The notes under the pieces: generated by a model | Seen by the model: only the letters and a program-made list of their open reading frames with translations | Databases searched by the model: none | Told to the model about the DNA's origin: nothing | NCBI RefSeq assembly: GCF_000691145.1 | Contig: NZ_ASJC01000002.1 | Span: forward strand, 1 to 64,000 | Length of the DNA stretch: 64,000 nt | Source: Bacillus altitudinis 41KF2b | GTDB taxonomy: Bacteria; Bacillota; Bacilli; Bacillales; Bacillaceae | Direction of reading: 5' to 3' | Position numbers and translations under genes: made by a program | Shown here: positions 16,698-27,119 of the stretch, piece by piece | Numbering within the stretch: the first letter of the stretch is position 1 | How the letters are laid out: each line of letters begins with the position of its first letter

Positions 16698-17023
16698 GAT
16701 TCACTATCTCCTTTAAATAAAAGGATCTCATTTTTTAGCTTCTTTAGTTCGCTTGTTAAATGATCACATTGATGTTCAAGCTGTTTTCTCATTAGCTTTT
16801 CTTTAGCTACTTCTTGTGCTAGATAATCTAGCGGCAGAGGTGGTTGATATCTTGGATTGATTTGACATTCCTCCCACCATTCTTTCAATTCTTCTACCGT
16901 TGGCTCGGGCACATCTAGATGCCACTCGTTTATATACGAACCGTCTCCGTCATTTCTAAGTTCAAAATCTTTTTGCGGGTCTGCATCGGGGTATTTATAC
17001 TTAATGGCTTCATATAAAATCAT
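16694..17023 (-). CDS. XkdW-like tail-fibre accessory protein (copy 1)
   Basis: This 109-residue protein has an N-terminal region with YPDADPQKDFELRNDGDG, a WHLDVPEPTVEELKEWW helix, and a C-terminal coiled coil (about 72-105). It is encoded 10 bases after fibre 1 and overlaps XkdX copy 1. The coiled-coil C-terminus and position match the accessory gene after fibre 3, though the N-terminal halves differ. A role in folding or trimerising the fibre is inferred. Confidence 0.7.
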   Translation of the reverse strand: MILYEAIKYKYPDADPQKDFELRNDGDGSYINEWHLDVPEPTVEELKEWWEECQINPRYQPPLPLDYLAQEVAKEKLMRKQLEHQCDHLTSELKKLKNEILLFKGDSES

Positions 17024-17033
17024 CAGAATCCTC

Positions 17034-17912
17034 CTATACTCTCGGGAAATTTCGTCCGCCTATTTCTGTAATGTCGAAATAGTTGTACCAGCCTGAATTT
17101 TCCGACACATATCGACTAACGTCTCCGTCATACCCTACATATAGGTACATTTCTAAATAGTCTCCCTTATTCGCTGGCACATTGGCAGCACCATAAAGCC
17201 CGGTACTTAAGCTCAATGTATCAGATGGGCTTGCAGGGCTTTGTCTATGGTGAGCAATATTTTTATATCTTTTTCCATTCAAATAGATCGATAATTCAAA
17301 GTTCGCGTATCGTTGAAAGCTTTCAATATAAACACCTGCATTCACTGAATACATTCCGTTTTCAGGGCAGATGAACCGATTATTTTTGATATCAAAATTG
17401 TTATGACTGTCTTTAATTTTTCGATTAAAAAGGACTTTTTGATACTCTCCTTTGGTTAATAACTGCTTTCCAGTTGTACCTATATTGGCATGACAAAACC
17501 CTGAGATTTTGTGCCATTCAGTCCAGCCAGACCCCGTCCACCAGTGACGACACCACGTACCTGTACTATCAAAATAGCTGCCTGCTTCGTTTCCAGTTCC
17601 ATAGTAATATTGAATAAATCGAAAGTTACTATATTTTTCATTTTTCACAAAGCCAAATCTCGTAGGATAACCGGTATCATTCGCTTGTCCAATATCCATA
17701 AACGTAATACCTATTGGATATTCCTCGCCGCTGACTGATGCATCTTGAATGGCTTGATCGCCTGTTAATTTGAATAAACTTTCATTCGTGATCCCTGCTA
17801 TTTGTTGACTGAGCGCATTGTCATTCTCCACAAGTGTGTTGACCATCCGGTTAAATAAGTTGGCATGGGCTTTGTCAGAGGTTTCAAACGGTAAAGGTGA
17901 TTTTATGTCCAC
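17034..17912 (-). CDS. tail fibre protein 1 with C1q/TNF-like C-terminal domain
   Basis: This 292-residue fibre shares its N-terminal attachment module with fibres 2 and 3 (FETSDKAHANLFNRMVNTLV). The middle has one pyocin-knob unit (GTWCRHWWTGSGWTEWHKIS). The C-terminal 130 residues look like a C1q/TNF jelly-roll (KVLFNRKIKDSHNNFDI, FICPENGMYSVNAGVYIE, FELSIYLNGKRYKNIAHH, GDYLEMYLYVGYDGD), a trimeric fold used for binding in Bacillus exosporium and phage proteins. This tip differs from those of fibres 2 and 3, so it should see a different receptor. Confidence 0.82.
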   Translation of the reverse strand: MDIKSPLPFETSDKAHANLFNRMVNTLVENDNALSQQIAGITNESLFKLTGDQAIQDASVSGEEYPIGITFMDIGQANDTGYPTRFGFVKNEKYSNFRFIQYYYGTGNEAGSYFDSTGTWCRHWWTGSGWTEWHKISGFCHANIGTTGKQLLTKGEYQKVLFNRKIKDSHNNFDIKNNRFICPENGMYSVNAGVYIESFQRYANFELSIYLNGKRYKNIAHHRQSPASPSDTLSLSTGLYGAANVPANKGDYLEMYLYVGYDGDVSRYVSENSGWYNYFDITEIGGRNFPRV

Positions 17913-17927
17913 TTCTTTTCCCCTCCA

Positions 17928-18311
17928 TTAATAAATATCATCAATCTCAAAAACAAATTCGATGTCGCCGTCTTTTTGTTTGTCTGTCATGGTTCGGATG
18001 GCGGTGAATTTGCCCGCTTCGTCGACAAGGGCTAGTTCATTGATGACTTCGCCTGCGAGTTCTCCTTCAGCGATGGTGCAGGTGTAGCGGATTTTTGCCG
18101 GTTCCATGAAGGTAAACGAGTCAATATTTTTTTGAATCAGTTCTTTTTTGAGTGCTTGTTCGGTTCCGTCAAGAGAGATTGGTTTTCCATCCTTTGTTCC
18201 TCCACTTCCGAACGCCATTTTGACGACTTTTGTGAGTTTTGTTCCTTCTGCTCGTGCCTTTGCCATTTGTTGACGTGCATATAGTGTGGTTACGGTTAAT
18301 TGATCAGCCAT
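17928..18311 (-). CDS. phage tail-collar/fibre-base protein (XkdV N-terminal type)
   Basis: This 127-residue protein resembles the N-terminal domain of large PBSX-like tail proteins that dock onto the baseplate (TVTTLYARQQMAKARAEGTKL; VVKMAFGSGG; INELALVDEAGKFTAIRTM). In larger relatives this domain is joined to the fibre; here it is a separate gene followed after 15 bases by fibre 1. It may be the adaptor that carries the exchangeable fibres. The start has GGAGG upstream. Confidence 0.7.
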   Translation of the reverse strand: MADQLTVTTLYARQQMAKARAEGTKLTKVVKMAFGSGGTKDGKPISLDGTEQALKKELIQKNIDSFTFMEPAKIRYTCTIAEGELAGEVINELALVDEAGKFTAIRTMTDKQKDGDIEFVFEIDDIY

Positions 18312-18322
18312 TGTGATCCTCC

Positions 18323-19246
18323 TTATAGGTCTATTTTTTTAGAAGTTGCTGCTAGCATTTTTGATCCATCAAGTGGAACGGATCCATCGAGAATCCAGTA
18401 ATGCTCCTTAATCAGTAAACTGCCGCCTTGTTCATTTTGAACATGTACTGGTAAGCGGAACGTCATCCTCTTTTTTGTTTGATGTAAAAGCTGGTTCTTT
18501 GCGCGAAAAGTCAGCGTAGCTGCTTGCTTCGTTTCATGAGATGCTCCAGTCATGACATAATTCATACGATATGCTGTTTCTTTCTCTTGTTGAAGCGGCA
18601 TTCTCATCTTTAATGAATGCCGAAAACGAGCTGGGACCTCCGTAGCACCTCGTATCCCGCTAAGATAGAACGTTCCATTTAATACGAATTCACCATTGAG
18701 TAAAATTGGAATATGATCGAAAAAGCCCACTCTGCTTCGCAGTGTGAGCCGCTGGTGATGATCATTTTTTTCATGAACATCTGTATGATGAATGGCGGTG
18801 AACGTATACGCCAAATGTGCTGGCTTTAACGTTTCGAGTATTTCGACGATATATCTTGTGTTTTGCAGGTCATCTAGGTTGACACGCAATGCAAAATGAT
18901 AACGGTTGACTGTAAGACGGATGATCGCACTTGGATTTTTAAGAAATCGATTCACAGATTTCTCTAATGAAAGATACGTAATTGGTGGAATGTTCGACAT
19001 CATATTGAGTAATCGTGCCCTGCGCAGCTCAATCGAATCATCTGACTCTCGCTGCACCTTGAGCATTCTCTCCCACCGATTCAATCCCCACGTCGCTGTT
19101 AAAGGGAAGAACTGATCCGTTACATCAAAAATGGATTCGTCCAATTGTTCAAACTCTGGCGCCTCCGTTTTTAGTAAATGATCCACATCATAAATCTCTG
19201 TGAAATATGGCGGCAAGTAGTTTTTCATTTCATCAAGTTTGCTCAA
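18323..19246 (-). CDS. xkdU: baseplate protein XkdU-like (DUF2313/YmfQ type)
   Basis: The N-terminal half of this 307-residue protein ([49 protein letters not shown]) matches the XkdU/YmfQ baseplate family, related to gpI of phage P2 and Mu gp48. The C-terminal 130 residues are an additional beta-rich region (NGEFVLNGTFYLSG, PLDGSKMLA) not usual in the shorter XkdU. It overlaps xkdT by 14 bases. It probably forms part of the baseplate wedge. Confidence 0.82.
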   Translation of the reverse strand: MSKLDEMKNYLPPYFTEIYDVDHLLKTEAPEFEQLDESIFDVTDQFFPLTATWGLNRWERMLKVQRESDDSIELRRARLLNMMSNIPPITYLSLEKSVNRFLKNPSAIIRLTVNRYHFALRVNLDDLQNTRYIVEILETLKPAHLAYTFTAIHHTDVHEKNDHHQRLTLRSRVGFFDHIPILLNGEFVLNGTFYLSGIRGATEVPARFRHSLKMRMPLQQEKETAYRMNYVMTGASHETKQAATLTFRAKNQLLHQTKKRMTFRLPVHVQNEQGGSLLIKEHYWILDGSVPLDGSKMLAATSKKIDL

Positions 19247-20279
19247 TAACCTTCACCTGCCTCAGACGTGGTATCTCAATGTCCTGTAATACTAAGTTTT
19301 TTGACTCCCCATTCAATAAGACGTTTGCATAATCGGACACACTCTCTGAATGGTACAAAATATCATTTAAAGCGGACATTCGAATCGTACTTTTTTCAAA
19401 TGCGGTTGATTTTAACAGTGCTTTGACCTTTTCTTCTATTTCTTTTTGCGCACCCTCAAGTGTCCAGTCCATCTGAAGTTCGACGGACACTTCTACGTCA
19501 ATATCCAGCCACTTGGCGCTTTCCACAGTTGCTTTTGAGCCAATAGGAGCTTGCCCTTCTCCTTCTCCCGGTACAGGATCGATATACTCCTGGACCCTTT
19601 TGACAAGAAGCTCAGAGGCTACATCTAGATTGCCGTCTGTGATGACAATTTTGACCGTTCCCTCTCCATTCCATAGCGGGAACACTTTCGCTCTGCCGAC
19701 ACCAACCACTTCCTCGGCCCACTTTTTGTAATGTGCTCTGTTGGCACTGACAGCCTCTCGCCTTGCGCGTATTAAATACCGATCGTATAATGACGCATCA
19801 TCTTCTTCCTCTTGCCCTGGTATCACCAATTCCTTCATGATCATCGACTCTAGACCTGGAATGGTATCAAGCGATAGCAGCGGCTGACCTGTTAATTGCC
19901 CATTGCCGGCTGTACCAGTTGTCTCGCATTCTAGTGTACCGTCCTTTGAAAATTGAAAATAAACGTCTTCAATAAAGAATCTTGATCCTGCTGGAATGTT
20001 TACGTTCTCTGGTTGAATGGTTACGGACCACACCGCTTTGGTGGCTGGCTTTCGTTCAATCCCTACTTCTGCCGCTCGGCGATCTAAAAATTCCCCCTGT
20101 GCTGTATCAGCAAAGACAAGCTCAAACACTTGATCAAGCCAAATATACGACTGAGCCAGTTCAGCAGCAGCAGGCGCCAAGGCATTCCAAATGACGCTGT
20201 TTTCTCTTTTATCTATGTCATCTGGCAGCCTGTCCAGCATTCTTTCCATCAACGCCTCATACGTTTGCTCCTCAAACAT
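19233..20279 (-). CDS. xkdT: baseplate J-like protein XkdT
   Basis: This 348-residue Baseplate_J family protein has the N-terminal [42 protein letters not shown] near residue 57, and a [20 protein letters not shown] region near 195. Such proteins form the wedge of contractile-tail baseplates and transmit the signal for sheath contraction. It overlaps xkdS by 8 bases and xkdU by 14, as in a tightly packed late operon. Confidence 0.92.
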   Translation of the reverse strand: MFEEQTYEALMERMLDRLPDDIDKRENSVIWNALAPAAAELAQSYIWLDQVFELVFADTAQGEFLDRRAAEVGIERKPATKAVWSVTIQPENVNIPAGSRFFIEDVYFQFSKDGTLECETTGTAGNGQLTGQPLLSLDTIPGLESMIMKELVIPGQEEEDDASLYDRYLIRARREAVSANRAHYKKWAEEVVGVGRAKVFPLWNGEGTVKIVITDGNLDVASELLVKRVQEYIDPVPGEGEGQAPIGSKATVESAKWLDIDVEVSVELQMDWTLEGAQKEIEEKVKALLKSTAFEKSTIRMSALNDILYHSESVSDYANVLLNGESKNLVLQDIEIPRLRQVKVIEQT

Positions 20280-20703
20280 CTCCCTCCATCACCTCCTCTA
20301 TTTCTAATGTGCCTTCATCTGTGACAATGGTTAGTTTGACTTGAAAGGCATCATTTTGCTTCGTGACCTCTATCTCTTCAATATGATCAATCCGCTCATC
20401 AACGACCAATGCTTCTTCAAGCAATCTTGGAATCTCCATTTCTTTGTATTCATCAGTTGCTTCAGTATCAGTCAATAGCTCCTGAATTTCAGTGCCAATA
20501 TCGTGACTGTAAATGGGATGTGCATAGCGCTCTGTTCGCAATGTCATATAAATAAATTGACGGATCGATTCAATGCCTGTAATGGCTTCATTTGTCAGCC
20601 TGCCATTTTCAAAATCTATGCGATACGTCGTCGAGGTTTCTACCTCTTCATCTTCCTCTGTTTCCTCGATTTCTTCCTCTGGTGAAAGTGCCACATTCAT
20701 CAC
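20272..20703 (-). CDS. xkdS: baseplate protein XkdS (DUF2634)
   Basis: This 143-residue protein has an acidic N-terminus ([15 protein letters not shown]) followed by the XkdS core: [20 protein letters not shown], then [16 protein letters not shown]. The fold is related to the gp25-like lysozyme of phage tails. It lies 5 bases after xkdR. The run of acidic residues at the start is low-complexity, and an internal ATG could also be used. Confidence 0.88.
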   Translation of the reverse strand: MMNVALSPEEEIEETEEDEEVETSTTYRIDFENGRLTNEAITGIESIRQFIYMTLRTERYAHPIYSHDIGTEIQELLTDTEATDEYKEMEIPRLLEEALVVDERIDHIEEIEVTKQNDAFQVKLTIVTDEGTLEIEEVMEGDV

Positions 20704-20708
20704 CTCCC

Positions 20709-20975
20709 TTACAATTTGTCGATGATGTAAAAGGACTGCCCTCCTGCCATTGCAAGTACCATAATGCTGTCTCCCCTTTTCAACTCATCATCCTCACCCT
20801 TATTTAAGCGCTTAGGCCAAATAAGCAGTTCTTCTGGAATGATCAGCTTACTGTTTTCATTTAATCGGATGTGAAGAGGCGAAGCCATTGTGACCTCTCC
20901 AATCACCAGATCAATTGGAGAAGCTGCATCTACTGCATTGACAGCGAGTCGTTTAATTGCTTCACTTAATCTCAT
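20709..20975 (-). CDS. xkdR: phage protein XkdR (DUF2577)
   Basis: This 88-residue protein has the XkdR pattern: [30 protein letters not shown] and [21 protein letters not shown]. It is a small beta-rich OB-like protein of the tail or spike assembly with no known enzymatic role. It overlaps xkdQ by 4 bases (ATGA-type), so translation is coupled. Confidence 0.88.
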   Translation of the reverse strand: MRLSEAIKRLAVNAVDAASPIDLVIGEVTMASPLHIRLNENSKLIIPEELLIWPKRLNKGEDDELKRGDSIMVLAMAGGQSFYIIDKL

Positions 20976-22033
20976 GCTTGATCACCCTTTGGCATGGAAT
21001 TTTTCTCAACGACGTCAATTGTCATGGTGTGCTTCACTCCATTGAATTCATGCTTGTCTTGATCGATCCAGTAAGTTTTTTTGATGTTGATTTCAGGGAT
21101 TTTCAAATAGATTGGCAAACCGCTTTGCAGTTCAGGGATTCCGAGTGCTTGTATGCTTTTCACTTCTTGTTTGACGCCTTTTTTTTCAGCTAGGCGTACT
21201 TTCGCTCTTTTTTGAAGCTGCGGCTGGTTGATTTGACCTGTGACCGTCTCCACATGCTGTAAAATGCCGTACTGACTCTGACCCGCTTTGTCCTGTTCGA
21301 TCACCACAATATCTGATTTGCTACCTTTTTTCTTATTCTTCCCCTGTTCGTCTACAGACGTGCGCATCTTCACACGTGTTGCTGTCTCTTCAATGGAGGT
21401 GCTGTACTGATAACCGATGAGGTTGACGCCTGATTCAATGACCCACACGTCCTCTGGATCGGGCCAAGCTCTCAGCCCCATCTTGCCTTTAGCAGAATAA
21501 ATTTGATAATTTCTACCGGTTTGCCGCTTCGTTTCCTTCAATGCTTTTAAAATGATGTCATATAAACTCGTGTCATTTTTAAAAACGAGAGACTTCATGA
21601 CATGTCCAGTATTTACGATGGATGTCATAGGGATTTGAAAGTCTGCCCCGATCCGCCTCAAAATTTGATCTGCCCGTTGATTTGAAAAAACATATACATC
21701 TTGGTTTTTCACTAAATATTGGAGCATATCGTATGCGGTAAAGGTCAGCTTTCCTTCAACAGGCGTCCTAGAAAACACGATGCCTCTGAACAGCTCTTTT
21801 CCTTTCCATTTAAAAAGAACCGTGTCTCCTTCTGAGACACGGTAATATGTTTGACTGCCTTGCTTTGTGATAATATTCGCCTGAATAGAGCGAGGGGCCT
21901 GATACCTTTGCCCCTGAAGTGTCACACTCTCTGTGACAAGCTCATACATCGTGCCGCTTCTGATGGCAAAAAGCTCAATCAATGTCAGCCCCCCTATTGT
22001 GGTATTTTCAATTTTTGCCCTGGAAAAATCCAA
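20972..22033 (-). CDS. xkdQ: phage tail hub protein XkdQ (late control D-like)
   Basis: This 353-residue protein of the XkdQ/YqbQ family has [39 protein letters not shown] and the C-terminal [17 protein letters not shown]. By fold it belongs with gpD/gp27 hub proteins, which form the ring between tail tube and spike. It overlaps the LysM protein gene upstream by 40 bases, an unusually long overlap; an internal start is possible. Confidence 0.88.
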   Translation of the reverse strand: MDFSRAKIENTTIGGLTLIELFAIRSGTMYELVTESVTLQGQRYQAPRSIQANIITKQGSQTYYRVSEGDTVLFKWKGKELFRGIVFSRTPVEGKLTFTAYDMLQYLVKNQDVYVFSNQRADQILRRIGADFQIPMTSIVNTGHVMKSLVFKNDTSLYDIILKALKETKRQTGRNYQIYSAKGKMGLRAWPDPEDVWVIESGVNLIGYQYSTSIEETATRVKMRTSVDEQGKNKKKGSKSDIVVIEQDKAGQSQYGILQHVETVTGQINQPQLQKRAKVRLAEKKGVKQEVKSIQALGIPELQSGLPIYLKIPEINIKKTYWIDQDKHEFNGVKHTMTIDVVEKNSMPKGDQA

Positions 22034-22662
22034 TGTCCCGGCTGTTTAATATTGCGCTTACTTCGTTTGATCATCGCTGCTTTATTGGCATTCCAAATAC
22101 GCCGCCATTTTGTACTATCGCCATAAAAACGGCCTGAAATGGCCCAAAGTGTATCTCCTTTTTTGACAGTGTACAATTTTGGTGGTGTTTTTGAGGGTCT
22201 TTTCTTTTTGGTTTGTTTTGCTTTTTTCTTTCGTTTGATTTTCCTAGGCGATGCGGTTTTATATTCCTTTAACTCGATCGTAAATTCACGATCACCTATG
22301 TCATAAGACCCTTCCTTGTGAGTGAAGCTCTCAATGCTGCACGTCATATTGATTTTAGTCCCTGTCACAATCAGGCGCACAGACTTCTTTGAACGCATCA
22401 TTCGTTCAATTTTCGCTATTGCATTCTCTGGTGATGGAATGCTTTTATATTCAGCAATTGGCGAATATTTCTTAGGAAATAATGAGGTGAATGATACTTG
22501 TTTAGCTGATGGTACATCAATAAAAGTCAGTTCTCCAAAGGAGGAGACCTTCACTGTTTCATTTTGTACATTATTTGTGATCTCAAGTTCGGATGGAAGC
22601 ACAGGGAATCGCAACTTCTCCTTGCCTTGGGAAATCCACAATTGATACACTGATTTACCCAT
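21994..22662 (-). CDS. xkdP: LysM-domain tail protein XkdP
   Basis: The N-terminal 130 residues of this 222-residue protein form the tail part ([40 protein letters not shown]). A lysine-rich linker (about 135-160) is followed by a C-terminal LysM domain ([29 protein letters not shown]). LysM binds peptidoglycan, and the gp53-like tail part sits at the baseplate. It overlaps the tape-measure gene by 8 bases. Confidence 0.9.
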   Translation of the reverse strand: MGKSVYQLWISQGKEKLRFPVLPSELEITNNVQNETVKVSSFGELTFIDVPSAKQVSFTSLFPKKYSPIAEYKSIPSPENAIAKIERMMRSKKSVRLIVTGTKINMTCSIESFTHKEGSYDIGDREFTIELKEYKTASPRKIKRKKKAKQTKKKRPSKTPPKLYTVKKGDTLWAISGRFYGDSTKWRRIWNANKAAMIKRSKRNIKQPGHWIFPGQKLKIPQ

Positions 22663-25600
22663 CGATCACGACCCCTTTCGTTCCTGTCTGAAGCTCTACT
22701 TCCAGTTCGTCTACAAGCATTTGTCTAATTTTTTCGACAAGCGATTGCTGATCCTGTCCATTATGGAAATGCTGATCACCATTGAACTGGATGGTGATTT
22801 GTTTATTGCCTGACGTTGTTGTATTCCCAGCAGACTGTGCTGAGGTGACTTGCTGCATCTGTGATTCTGGTAAAGGAGCAGATGCATTTGATGGATCATA
22901 GACTTGCATCCCAAGTGCCTTTGCTGCCTGCGTCAATAAATATCTCCCGCGAATGCCTCTTTCTTCTGGAATAATCCATTCGCGTTTGTTTCCTTCACCG
23001 ACTCTAGCTACCTGCTCCTGAGTAATCAGACCGCCATTGGCGTAGCCTTTATAAGGACCGCCTCTTCTCATACTCCGTAATCCCGGTGTATTGAAGACTG
23101 TTCCATATCTGCCCTTAATGTAGTTAATGGCTGCTACGGCATTATGAATTGGGTTCCAAATATCATTCATGCCCTTGCCTTTATTGGAATGGAAGGTCGG
23201 TCCAATGGTTTGCATTAACCCTTTAGAAGGCGTTCCCTTCTTGGCGTTGGAATCCCACAAGTTGATGGCTTTCGGGTTACCATTTGATTCGTGCTGAGCG
23301 ATTGTCATAAGACCTGGAAGCCAGCTCATCGATGTACCAGTGGCCATCAGAGCTGCCATGAGCCATTGCTGAACACTAAGACCTGAAGCACCCATACCGC
23401 TGAACGCTCCGATTAATGAACCCGCTTGATTTTCAGCAAACTTTTTCACATCAACTGAATCGAGCCCTTTGACGACACCAATCGATGCGAATTTCCCTAG
23501 ACTCATCATGACACGTGAAGGAGAATGAATGTCTAGTTCTTCTCTAAACGCCTGTTCCACTTTCTTCGCCATTTCTTTGGCAGCTTGTGTGACTTCACTT
23601 GCTTTTGAACGCATGCCGCTATTGAAGGCGTCGATCATTCCTGAACCCCATCCTGGTGATTCTTGTTTGGCTTGCAGGAATGGTTGTTTGACGTGTTGGT
23701 CTACGTATTGGCTTGTGCCAATTGATGTGGCATTTTGACCTGTTGCAAAGCCACTAACAGTTCCAGAACCCCAAGTTGGTGATGCTGTCATCACTTGTTG
23801 GTATGGTGCTTTTACACGACTTTGCAAAAAGCTATCAGTTCCTGTTGGTGTCATTTGCTGGCCAGTAGCAAATGCCGATACCGTTTGTTGTCCGTACTTT
23901 CCTGAATCTGATGTCATTTGATTAAATGGCTGCTGAATGTTTTTTTGCTTCCATTGATCAAGTGAAACCACTTTTTGATTCAGCCCTTGTTCAAAATCAT
24001 GATTAAATTGCTCACCTATGCTGGCAGATTGGATGTTTCCATTCATTGAAACCGTTCCACCAATTGAACCGGCAGAAGCAGTTGGAGCTGCTGGAGCATT
24101 TGGCGTTATTGGAGCTGGAGAGCTAGAAACTGGACTTGCTGCTCCGCTGCTGCTTGGCACAACAGACATTCCAAGATGAGAAGCAGCTTGTGCAAGCAAC
24201 ATCTTCCCACGGCCCCGGTTATTTTGAGTTGGAATGACAAATTCGTTACCCGCTTCACCAATCCATGATAAGGTAGGCTGGGTGATATAGCCGCCTGTTG
24301 CATTATTATCAGGTTTTTTCTTTCCAACGATCCAATTTATTACAACATCTACAATACCGCCTGCTTTTTCAAAAATCTTTTGAACCCAACCAAATGCTGC
24401 AGAAAAACCATCACTTATGGCACCAGCCACTTTTACGATCGGTGTCTGAATATTATCTTTAAACCATTTGGATAATCCATCCCATATATCTGTCACCACT
24501 TTATACGCTTCTTCAAACTTCTTCCCAATGCTATCTTTGATGGTTCCAACCGTTTCTACAAGCGGATTCCATACATTGTTCATAAACCAAGAGGATACTG
24601 CTCCAAAAATTGATTGAATGGTTTTCCACGCATTTGATAATGCTGTCCAAATCCCCGTAGCGACTGTGACAACTGTGCTGCTTAGCGGTGTCCACACATT
24701 CTCAATAAACCAGCCTGCTACTGCACTGAATGTTTCTTGTATCCACGTCCAGGCATTGACTAGACTTGACCAGATCGTGGTTGCTACCGTAACGACTGTG
24801 TCGCTTAGCGGTGTCCAAACGTTTTCAATAAACCAGCCCGCAACTGCACTGAATGTTTCTTGTATCCATGTCCATGCATTGACTAGATTTGACCAGATCG
24901 TGGTTGCTACCGTAATAACTGTATCGCTTAACGGTGTCCACACATTTTCGATAAACCAGCCCGCAACTGCACTGAATGTTTCTTGTATCCATGTCCATGC
25001 ATTGACTAGATTTGACCAGATCGTGGTTGCTACCGTAATAACTGTATCGCTTAACGGTGTCCACACATTTTCGATAAACCAGCCCGCAACTGCACTGAAT
25101 GTTTCTTGTATCCATGTCCATGCATTGACTAGATTTGACCAGATCGTGGTTGCTACCGTAATAACTGTATCGCTTAACGGTGTCCACACATTTTCGATAA
25201 ACCAGCCCGCAACTGCACTGAATGTTTCTTGTATCCATGTCCATGCATTGACTAGACTTGACCAGATTGTGGTTGCTACTGTGCCAACCGTGCTGCTTAA
25301 TGGTGTCCACACATTTTCGATAAACCAGTCCGCAACTGTAGACCACACTTCAACAATTTGATCTTTGATTTCAATGGCTTTTTGGCCAATCTTCTCAAAT
25401 CCACCGCCATCAAACCATTTTCCAATTGTTTCACCGATAGATTCTCCACCCATACTTCCAGCGATGCCGCCTACTAGGCCGCCGATGGCTGTACCTACCC
25501 CTGGAACTACACTGCCAATAGCAGCACCTGCTGCAGCACCTGCCATTCCACCGGCGATTCCTCCTCCAGTCGCACCGATCTTTTCACCAGCATTCTCTTT

Positions 25601-26929
25601 TTTCATACCAATTAGATTTGTTGCACTAAGTACACTGCCTAGAATAGGTACTTTCTTTAATAATTTACCGCTCCCTTTACCGATATTTTTCAACGCATCC
25701 CCTAATTTACTTGGAGGTCTTCTATTCATTTCGGTTCTTGTTGTGGCATTTGGATTTCTAGGTTGTCTTGGTGATTGACCATTTCTATTTTTAGTTTTAG
25801 TAGATCCTCCCCTGCTTAAACCTCTTGCACAACAGGGACAACAACTATTGCGAAACAAACCTTTACCACCTCGCGGCTTAGATTTCTTATTGGGAGCTGA
25901 ATTTGATGGTGTGGATGTTGGCGCTGTTGTTGGTGCCGTTGTTGGCGCTGTTGTTGGCGCTGTTGTTGGCGCTGTTGTTGGCGCTGGAGTGCTACTTCCA
26001 TTCGATTGATCACCTGCACCAAAGAGACGATCTAATACATTGGTCACCAATTCATCTAGTTTTTTTTCAGGATTAAATTTAATCTTCTCTTTTATTCTTC
26101 CGATCACATCTTGCTTGTACTCTTCCAGTTTATTTTCAACCCAAGGAAGTGCCTTTTCGTCCCAAAACTTTCTAGGACTTAATTTTTCTTTCACCTTGTC
26201 TGCAACATCACCTGCATATTTTTGAATTTCATTTAACCCTTTATTAGCAAGGCTCTGGAGCCAATCCTGTTTAGGTTCATCCGTTTTAACTGGCGGACTA
26301 ACAGCCTCAGGTTCTTTTTTTATATTTTGTTCTTTCACAACTGACTCTGCCTGATCTCGTTTTTTCAACTTACTCTTTGCATTGTCTTGAACAGACACTC
26401 TGATCTCATGTTTAGCCATTGTCAAGCTTTTGAGTGTCTTTTTGATTCGTTGAATGGCAGCGGTGGCTTGGTCAACCATGTTTAATCTCATATAGTACGT
26501 TCTGTTCATGAGCTGAAGGATTGATTTTTTGATTGATGACATTTTTCCTGACAACTGATCATTCAGTTTGAACGTCAGCAGGATTGGACTTGATTGTGAT
26601 TGTTTCAAGCGATCTATACTGGATTTAATGACATCTAGTCCTTTTGCTTGAATGGATATGATCATCTGTTTCGGTATCATGTTCAGCTGGTTTGTTAATG
26701 ATTTGAGATCACGATAGATTCCTTGATCTAGCTTCATGGATAATACAGAAAACCTTCTCATCGATAAATTGAGGTTCCTTAGCTTCTTTTCATCCATTTC
26801 CAGGCTTATTTTCACCGGTTTTCTAAATGGTTTGAGCTGCTTCTCAAACGTTTGAAATCGTTTTTGAATGCGCAACAGCTTCTTTGATACTTTGTCTTCT
26901 AATTCAAATCGTGCAGTGAGCTTAGCCAG
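22655..26929 (-). CDS. xkdO: tape-measure protein XkdO with transglycosylase domain, probable CTG start
   Basis: This protein has 1424 residues if read from the CTG at 26929, which lies seven bases after AAAGGAGGG and gives [18 protein letters not shown], a typical tape-measure beginning. The next candidate, a TTG at 26875, has no ribosome-binding site. The N-terminal third is helical. A PTTA repeat linker and a CCPCC cluster follow at about residues 310-365, then a Gly/Ala-rich hydrophobic segment (about 455-490) and eight units of about 41 residues ([18 protein letters not shown]). A C-terminal lytic transglycosylase-like domain ([21 protein letters not shown]) would cut peptidoglycan on injection. 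It sets tail length. Confidence 0.9.
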   Translation of the reverse strand: MAKLTARFELEDKVSKKLLRIQKRFQTFEKQLKPFRKPVKISLEMDEKKLRNLNLSMRRFSVLSMKLDQGIYRDLKSLTNQLNMIPKQMIISIQAKGLDVIKSSIDRLKQSQSSPILLTFKLNDQLSGKMSSIKKSILQLMNRTYYMRLNMVDQATAAIQRIKKTLKSLTMAKHEIRVSVQDNAKSKLKKRDQAESVVKEQNIKKEPEAVSPPVKTDEPKQDWLQSLANKGLNEIQKYAGDVADKVKEKLSPRKFWDEKALPWVENKLEEYKQDVIGRIKEKIKFNPEKKLDELVTNVLDRLFGAGDQSNGSSTPAPTTAPTTAPTTAPTTAPTTAPTSTPSNSAPNKKSKPRGGKGLFRNSCCPCCARGLSRGGSTKTKNRNGQSPRQPRNPNATTRTEMNRRPPSKLGDALKNIGKGSGKLLKKVPILGSVLSATNLIGMKKENAGEKIGATGGGIAGGMAGAAAGAAIGSVVPGVGTAIGGLVGGIAGSMGGESIGETIGKWFDGGGFEKIGQKAIEIKDQIVEVWSTVADWFIENVWTPLSSTVGTVATTIWSSLVNAWTWIQETFSAVAGWFIENVWTPLSDTVITVATTIWSNLVNAWTWIQETFSAVAGWFIENVWTPLSDTVITVATTIWSNLVNAWTWIQETFSAVAGWFIENVWTPLSDTVITVATTIWSNLVNAWTWIQETFSAVAGWFIENVWTPLSDTVVTVATTIWSSLVNAWTWIQETFSAVAGWFIENVWTPLSSTVVTVATGIWTALSNAWKTIQSIFGAVSSWFMNNVWNPLVETVGTIKDSIGKKFEEAYKVVTDIWDGLSKWFKDNIQTPIVKVAGAISDGFSAAFGWVQKIFEKAGGIVDVVINWIVGKKKPDNNATGGYITQPTLSWIGEAGNEFVIPTQNNRGRGKMLLAQAASHLGMSVVPSSSGAASPVSSSPAPITPNAPAAPTASAGSIGGTVSMNGNIQSASIGEQFNHDFEQGLNQKVVSLDQWKQKNIQQPFNQMTSDSGKYGQQTVSAFATGQQMTPTGTDSFLQSRVKAPYQQVMTASPTWGSGTVSGFATGQNATSIGTSQYVDQHVKQPFLQAKQESPGWGSGMIDAFNSGMRSKASEVTQAAKEMAKKVEQAFREELDIHSPSRVMMSLGKFASIGVVKGLDSVDVKKFAENQAGSLIGAFSGMGASGLSVQQWLMAALMATGTSMSWLPGLMTIAQHESNGNPKAINLWDSNAKKGTPSKGLMQTIGPTFHSNKGKGMNDIWNPIHNAVAAINYIKGRYGTVFNTPGLRSMRRGGPYKGYANGGLITQEQVARVGEGNKREWIIPEERGIRGRYLLTQAAKALGMQVYDPSNASAPLPESQMQQVTSAQSAGNTTTSGNKQITIQFNGDQHFHNGQDQQSLVEKIRQMLVDELEVELQTGTKGVVIDG
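24570..25330 (-). repeat. 123-bp tandem repeats in the tape-measure gene
   Basis: About eight units code for a 41-residue repeat. The central three (about 24870-25245) are almost identical in DNA, for example CCAGCCCGCAACTGCACTGA recurring at 123-base steps; the outer units have diverged. The pattern indicates recent unequal recombination. A separate 12-bp repeat coding for PTTA lies at about 25915-25985. Confidence 0.9.
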
Positions 26930-26930
26930 T

Positions 26931-27119
26931 TTATTTCCCTCCTTTCTTTGCTTCTTTTTCTAGCATGTCGAGCTTGTAGCTGATGAGTCCGAATAAGAAT
27001 GCCTTAAATTGTCTTGGTGCTTCGTATAAATCGAGAAGTTCTGATGGGGAATAGTGAAGCTCATGCATGGCGTAATATAAAAACACCGCTTCCTTATCCC
27101 CATCTTTTATTAGTTTTTT
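26931..27119 (-). CDS. frameshift extension of the tail chaperone (gpGT-like)
   Basis: A second frame overlaps the end of xkdN and continues for about 62 residues ([19 protein letters not shown] ... [15 protein letters not shown]). It has no ribosome-binding site or start codon of its own. It is joined to xkdN at the slippery heptamer A-AAA-AAC (27113-27119), whose last codon is followed at once by the xkdN stop TAA. A -1 slip yields an XkdN fusion of about 208 residues. The G/GT chaperone pair that guides tail-tube assembly around the tape measure is made this way in many phages. Confidence 0.85.
   Translation of the reverse strand, partial: KKLIKDGDKEAVFLYYAMHELHYSPSELLDLYEAPRQFKAFLFGLISYKLDMLEKEAKKGGK

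Noticed and set aside
24570-25330. Regularly spaced repeats as a CRISPR array
   Set aside because: Units are 123 bp, directly adjoining, without unique spacers, and are in frame with a protein.
24618-25361. A 247-codon open frame on the plus strand and a 173-codon frame on the minus strand within the tape-measure repeats
   Set aside because: Both are other-frame readings of the 123-bp repeats of xkdO. They lack ribosome-binding sites, and the repeat keeps such frames open by chance.
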